Source: Oscillibacter sp. (GTDB lineage: Bacteria > Bacillota > Clostridia > Oscillospirales > Oscillospiraceae). From it: 9,009 bases of DNA. This document shows positions 5,512-9,009 of the stretch, piece by piece. The stretch is taken from assembly GCA_022796315.1 (NCBI GenBank), contig JAAWIL010000075.1, forward strand, positions 1 through 9,009. Direction: 5' to 3'. How positions within the stretch are numbered: the stretch's first letter is position 1; the number at the start of each line of letters is the position of its first letter. The translations under genes were made by a program, and so were the position numbers. A model generated the notes under the pieces. It saw only the letters and a program-made list of their open reading frames with translations, was not told where the DNA came from and made no database searches.

Positions 5512-7128
5512 ATGATTTGGAAAAAAAGAGCCCGCTCCCGCACGGGAAGCGCCCTGATCTTTCGGAATCTGCTGGCGGGAACCACCCTGTTTTTGGTGAC
5601 GATGCTGGGGATTACTCTGGCGCTGACCCTGCGGTTTTCCATCTCCGCGGTTCAGGAGAAGATCGAGGGCAACCTGAAATCCACCGCCACCGCCCTGGCG
5701 GAGAGTCCTTTGGTTCTGCAGGCCCTGCGGGACGGCGGCTGCTCCCCCAGCCTGATCGCCTACCTGGACAGCCTGGTGGCCCAGACCCAGGATCTGGACA
5801 TTGTCACCATCGCGGACACCGATTCGATCCGGCTCTACCACGTGGTCCACGAGCGGATCGGGCTGCATTTCGTGGGCGACGACCAGGGCCGGGTTTTGAA
5901 GGGAGAGGCATATTTTTCTGACGCGGTGGGTACGATGGGGCTGCAGCGCCGCTTTTTTCACCCGGTGCGGGAGGAGGACGGCACGGTGATCGGGTTCGTG
6001 ATCGCCAGCGCCACCATGGATTCCATCCGGGAACTGCGCAGCAGCATCACCCAGATGTACGCCAAGCTGGCGGCGGTTTTGCTGCTGGCGGCGCTGCTGC
6101 TGTCCTGGTCCATGACCCTGTTTCTCCAAAAAATGCTTCTGGGCTTTGGCCCCGAGGAGCTGGTCCGCTCCTACCTCACCCAGCACGAAATGCTCAATAA
6201 CCTCAGCGAGGGCGTCATCTCCGTGGATTCCAAGGGGAATATCCAACTGGTGAACAAGGCGGCGGAGGAGATGCTGGGGCAGAGCGGGGAATTGCTGGAG
6301 GGCATAGCCCTGGATACCGTGGTCCGCACTCAGACCGGGGAGAGCCTGCTCACCGCGGCCAGGGACGCCCTCCCAACCTCCCGGCCCAATATTCTGGCCT
6401 GCTGCGTTCCCCTGGAAAAAAGCGGCGCCAGGACCGGCACCACCCTGATCCTGACCGATAAGACCGAGGCCATGCGGGCGGCGGAGCAGCTCAACGGAAC
6501 CCGTCACATCGTCACCGCCCTGCGGGCCAGCACCCACGAGTTCATGAACAAGCTCCAGGTCATCTCCGGGCTTTTGCAGATGGACCGGGTTCCGGACGCC
6601 TTGAGCTACATCGGCGCCATCTCCACCTCCCACACCAAGGCCAGCGCGCAGATCCTTCAATATATCAAGAATCCCAATGTGGCCGCCCTTCTGCTGGCGA
6701 AGCTGAATCACATGAAGGAGCTGGATATTGAGCTGACCCTGCTGAAAAACAGCGCCCTGCCCGAGCACAGCCTCTACCTTTCCACGGCGGACCTGGTCTC
6801 CGTCACGGGGAACCTGCTGGAGAACGGGATCGAGGCCATCGGCGCGAGCTGCAAGGAGAACTCCCGCAGCATCGTGGTTCAAATTACGGAGGACGAGACC
6901 GGCCTGATGCTGATGGTCTCCGATTCCGGCGTGGGCATCCCGCCTGATCTGCTGGAGCGGATCTACGACTGGGAATTCAGCACCAAGGCCCATGAGGGCC
7001 GGGGCACCGGCATGGCCCTGGTGAAAGACATCGTCACCCGCCGCAGCGGGAGCATAGAAGTGGATTCCGAGGTGGACGCCGGGACCACCTTTACCCTGAT
7101 TTTTGGGAAAAAACGGGAGAGGATGTGA
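5512..7128 (+). CDS. Sensor histidine kinase, CitA/DcuS family (citrate/C4-dicarboxylate sensing)
   Basis: This is a 538-residue membrane-bound kinase. In order it has a transmembrane helix (about 16-42), an extracellular sensing domain (43-184), a second helix (185-207), a cytoplasmic PAS domain (about 222-320), a SpoOB-like dimerisation segment with phospho-acceptor H342 in ASTHEFMNKLQVISGL, and an ATPase domain with N box NLLENGIEA (434-442), DSGVGIP (471-477) and GRGTGMALV (496-504). The sensing domain keeps the RxxH pair (R107, H110, in SIRLYHVVHERIG) and the later arginine (R146/R147, in LQRRFFHPV) known to hold carboxylates in DcuS and CitA. The ligand is therefore probably malate or a similar acid, given the genes beside it. 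The start at 5512 is set by GGGAGGTG 6 bases upstream and by the promoter. The regulator gene follows after 6 bases in the same frame. Confidence 0.95.
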   Translation: MIWKKRARSRTGSALIFRNLLAGTTLFLVTMLGITLALTLRFSISAVQEKIEGNLKSTATALAESPLVLQALRDGGCSPSLIAYLDSLVAQTQDLDIVTIADTDSIRLYHVVHERIGLHFVGDDQGRVLKGEAYFSDAVGTMGLQRRFFHPVREEDGTVIGFVIASATMDSIRELRSSITQMYAKLAAVLLLAALLLSWSMTLFLQKMLLGFGPEELVRSYLTQHEMLNNLSEGVISVDSKGNIQLVNKAAEEMLGQSGELLEGIALDTVVRTQTGESLLTAARDALPTSRPNILACCVPLEKSGARTGTTLILTDKTEAMRAAEQLNGTRHIVTALRASTHEFMNKLQVISGLLQMDRVPDALSYIGAISTSHTKASAQILQYIKNPNVAALLLAKLNHMKELDIELTLLKNSALPEHSLYLSTADLVSVTGNLLENGIEAIGASCKENSRSIVVQITEDETGLMLMVSDSGVGIPPDLLERIYDWEFSTKAHEGRGTGMALVKDIVTRRSGSIEVDSEVDAGTTFTLIFGKKRERM

Positions 7129-7134
7129 TGCGGG

Positions 7135-7815
7135 ATGCTCCACACCATCATTGTGGAAGACGACCCCATGGTGGCCCAGATCAACCAGCAGTACTTTCAG
7201 CAGATGGAGGATATTGAGGTGGACGCCGTGTTCGGGAACGGGCAGGCCGCCTGGGAGTATTTGCAGGCCAACCCGGTGGATCTGGCCATTCTGGACGTGT
7301 ATATGCCCGGACTGAGCGGCACAGAACTCCTTCGCCTGATCCGGGATAGAAATCTGAAGTGCGCCGTGATTATGGTCACCGCCGCCTCTGAGATGAGCGT
7401 GGTGGACAAGGCCCTGCGGCTGGGCGTGGTGGATTATCTCATCAAGCCCTTCTCCTTCCCCCGGCTTCAGGAGGCCATCCAGCGCTGCCGGAGCAAGATG
7501 GAACTGCTCAACAGCCGGGAGGCGGCGGACCAGGGGATGGTGGACTGCCTGTTTCATGGCGAGCCCCTCTCCACCACCATGGACCACAGCAACCTTCAAA
7601 AGGGCCTGAACCCCAAGACCCTCGCTTATATTTATTCCTACATTAAGGAGCACACCCCCGAGCGGCACACCTGCGAGAGCCTGTCTGCCGCCTCCGGCCT
7701 TTCCAAGGTGACGATCCGGCGGTATCTGAACTATCTGGTGGAAACGGGGCAGCTCCTGAGCTCCATCGACTATGAGACGGGGGGCCGCCCCCGGGTGCTG
7801 TACCGGCTCAAGTGA
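7135..7815 (+). CDS. Response regulator, CitB/DcuR/MalR family
   Basis: This 226-residue cytoplasmic transcription factor is the partner of the preceding kinase. The receiver domain (1-122) shows the acidic cluster E8-D9-D10, phospho-acceptor D54 in LDVYMPG, T82 and K104 in IKPF. A linker leads to a C-terminal DNA-binding domain with a helix-turn-helix at about 178-205 (SLSAASGLSKVTIRRYLNYL) and the family ending GRPRVLYRL (217-225). Relatives activate genes for uptake and breakdown of citrate, fumarate or malate; here the target is probably the divergent malic-enzyme/transporter operon. Only TGA-TGC-GGG separates the kinase frame from this ATG, so no earlier start is possible. The nearest Shine-Dalgarno (GGGAGAGG) is 12 bases upstream, longer than usual, which suggests translational coupling to the kinase. 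Confidence 0.95.
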   Translation: MLHTIIVEDDPMVAQINQQYFQQMEDIEVDAVFGNGQAAWEYLQANPVDLAILDVYMPGLSGTELLRLIRDRNLKCAVIMVTAASEMSVVDKALRLGVVDYLIKPFSFPRLQEAIQRCRSKMELLNSREAADQGMVDCLFHGEPLSTTMDHSNLQKGLNPKTLAYIYSYIKEHTPERHTCESLSAASGLSKVTIRRYLNYLVETGQLLSSIDYETGGRPRVLYRLK

Positions 7816-7864
7816 GCCGCCGGGATGGGGCTCCGTCCCCTCCCCAGGAAAGGAGAGATCCCCT

Positions 7865-8803
7865 ATCGACAGTTTTCTGGTCGCCCTGCGGGTCGTGACC
7901 CCGATGGTCCTTCTGATGGCCACGGGGGCCGGCGTGCGAAGGGCGGGGCTGATCGACCGGCCTGCCATGCGGGCGGTGGATAAGCTGACCTTCCGCCTGT
8001 TTATGCCCGTGCTTCTATTCAAAAATATCTATGAAACCGACCTTTCCCAACACTTTAACCTGGGTGAGGTCCTCTTTGCGCTGGCCGCCCTGCTGGTTCT
8101 GTTTGCCTTCGCCCTGTTGGTTCCGCCCAAATTGGTGAAGGGCCCCGCCCAGGCGGCCTCCATCGGCCAGGCCATGGTGCGCTCCAACTACATTTTGTTC
8201 GGCATCGCGGTGGCCCAGTCCATCTATGGGGAGGGCAACACCGGGCCGGTGGCCCTGATGGGGGCCATTGTGGTCCCCGTGACCAACGCCATGTCCGTGG
8301 TCATCCTGGAGATCAACCGCTCCGGGCAGGCTGGCCCGGGGCAGATTTTCCGCGCCATTTTGAAAAATCCCATGGTGGTCGCCGCTCTGACGGCCCTGCT
8401 TCTCATGGCCTTTCCCTTCCGGATTCCGGCCCTTTTGTGGTCGGTCGTTCGGGATATCGCGGGGGTCACCACCACGATCAGCTTCCTCTCCCTGGGGGTC
8501 AGCCTGGACCTGGGAGAGGCCAGGGAAAACCGGCGGCTCCTGTCCCTGGGGGTCGCGCTGCGGATGTTCCTGGTGCCCCTGGTCTTTCTGCCCCTGTCGG
8601 TGGCGCTGGGGTTCCGGGGACCTTCGCTGTGCGCCCTGCTGGTGCTGTTTGCCGCGCCCGCCGCCGTGGCCTCCTACCCCATGGCCGTGGCCATGGGGGC
8701 CGACGGGCCCCTCTCCGGGCAGCTGGTGTGCGTCACCACGGTGGTGTCGGTCGTTACCATGTTTTGCTTTACCTTCCTGTTTCGCGCTCTGGGGCTTTTA
8801 TAG
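7865..8803 (+). CDS. AEC-family permease (auxin efflux carrier/malate permease type), apparent ATC start
   Basis: This membrane carrier of the AEC family, about 312 residues, includes the malate permeases found beside malolactic or malic enzymes. Features are ten or so hydrophobic segments, SNYILFGIA (107-115), NAMSVV (141-146) and FAAPAAVASYPMAVAMGAD (262-280). The frame has no ATG, GTG or TTG where translation should begin. AAAGGAGAG (7849-7857) is followed 7 bases later by ATC at 7865-7867, then DSFLVALRVV, which is how family members normally follow their initial Met. Starting there gives the usual family length. The alternatives are ATG at 7772, inside the regulator gene and lacking a fitting site, or GTG 7895/ATG 7904, which would cut off part of the first helix. 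The gap to the regulator is 49 bases, so it is probably co-transcribed. The family is firm; malate as substrate is inferred from context. Confidence 0.88.
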   Translation: MDSFLVALRVVTPMVLLMATGAGVRRAGLIDRPAMRAVDKLTFRLFMPVLLFKNIYETDLSQHFNLGEVLFALAALLVLFAFALLVPPKLVKGPAQAASIGQAMVRSNYILFGIAVAQSIYGEGNTGPVALMGAIVVPVTNAMSVVILEINRSGQAGPGQIFRAILKNPMVVAALTALLLMAFPFRIPALLWSVVRDIAGVTTTISFLSLGVSLDLGEARENRRLLSLGVALRMFLVPLVFLPLSVALGFRGPSLCALLVLFAAPAAVASYPMAVAMGADGPLSGQLVCVTTVVSVVTMFCFTFLFRALGLL

Positions 8804-8870
8804 TCAAGTTGGTGCTTTGCAGAGGAGTGTCCGATTGCGCATTTTATGGCGGTTTCTGCGGAACAAGCAG

Positions 8871-8910
8871 GGGCGGCTGTTAGCCGCCCGTCCTCCCGCA
8901 ACCTCGGGAG
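8871..8910 (+). other. Two adjacent GC-rich hairpins after the permease gene
   Basis: The first is a perfect 8-bp stem, 8871-8878 with 8882-8889, loop GTT. The second is a 6-bp stem, 8893-8898 with 8905-8910. Neither is followed by a T run on either strand, so they are not classic intrinsic terminators. They lie about 70 bases after the permease stop and next to the dispersed repeat, and may belong to a larger repeat unit or mark a Rho-dependent end. No gene is visible in the last 206 bases of the window. Confidence 0.5.
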
Positions 8911-8947
8911 TTCCCTTAGAGCCTGTTTAATATCTCGACGTGTATGG

Positions 8948-9004
8948 ATTGGCGAGTGGATTTTTTGCCCTGCAAGGCAAAAATCCGCAGGCATCCTGAC
9001 GGAT
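8948..9004 (+). repeat. Dispersed intergenic repeat, right copy
   Basis: This is the second copy of the element seen at 9-65, in the opposite orientation: 45 of 57 positions match without gaps. It holds a hairpin formed by 8958-8969 and 8976-8986, with the core TTTTTGCC/GGCAAAAA around loop CTGCAA. The A-T pairs are conserved less well than the GCC/GGC core in the left copy. No transposase or clear target-site duplication accompanies it. The element may continue to the left, through about 8920, or beyond the window end. Confidence 0.75.
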
Positions 9005-9009
9005 GGCAA

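Noticed and set aside
5479..8022. An 847-codon open frame on the minus strand
   Set aside because: It is antisense to the kinase, the regulator and part of the permease, all with clear family motifs. The translation is His/Gly/Gln rich with no recognisable domain.
9..9004. A composite transposon bounded by the end repeats
   Set aside because: The repeats are short, only about 79% alike, without transposase or visible target duplication, and the genes between look native in composition. A dispersed repeat family is simpler.
8674..9009. A minus-strand open frame running to the window end
   Set aside because: It begins in the repeat, passes through the two hairpins and runs antisense into the permease. 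It shares only repeat-derived residues with the frame at base 4, so it is not a gene.

Overview
This is a GC-rich window with strong AGGAGG-type ribosome binding sites. It carries a CitA/CitB-type two-component system and Gram-positive style dicarboxylate genes. This fits a GC-rich gut member of the Clostridia (Oscillospiraceae-like), but the organism is inferred from style and gene content, not from a marker gene. No rRNA, tRNA, CRISPR array, transposase or phage gene is visible. Seven of the eight genes are recognisable by family, and one small membrane protein is not.

Layout. Bases 9-65 and 8948-9004 hold two copies of one dispersed repeat in opposite orientation, so the gene block sits between inverted repeat copies. 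Bases 118-1925 (+) encode the large and small subunits of an aconitase-superfamily hydro-lyase of the isopropylmalate dehydratase (LeuC/LeuD) type, closed by a strong intrinsic terminator at 1931-1966. Convergent to it, and read from right to left, is an operon of malic enzyme (5241-4069), a 2-hydroxycarboxylate transporter (4015-2636) and an unknown Cys-rich two-helix membrane protein (2563-1982, TTG start). Divergent from that operon, across a 270-bp control region, lie a CitA/DcuS-type sensor kinase (5512-7128), its response regulator (7135-7815) and an AEC-family permease (about 7865-8803).

How the genes probably work together. The sensor kinase has the extracellular RxxH and Arg signature of the citrate/C4-dicarboxylate sensors. 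The regulator is of the type that activates transport and catabolism genes. The control region has a perfect 10-bp inverted repeat just upstream of a candidate malic-enzyme promoter that has a good -10 but a poor -35. It also has a consensus-like extended -10 promoter for the kinase. The simplest model is malate (or a related 2-hydroxy acid) sensing, uptake by the 2-hydroxycarboxylate transporter and/or the AEC permease, and oxidative decarboxylation to pyruvate by malic enzyme. The LeuCD-like hydro-lyase may supply or consume a related C4-C6 hydroxy acid, but only its position supports that link.

Points most worth a second look are the apparent ATC start codon of the AEC permease, the inverted dispersed repeats around the locus, the palindrome in the divergent control region, the unassigned substrate of the LeuCD-like enzyme, and the unknown third gene of the malic-enzyme operon. 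I found no convincing wholly new system. The window is best read as a well-organised malate utilisation locus with some unusual details.
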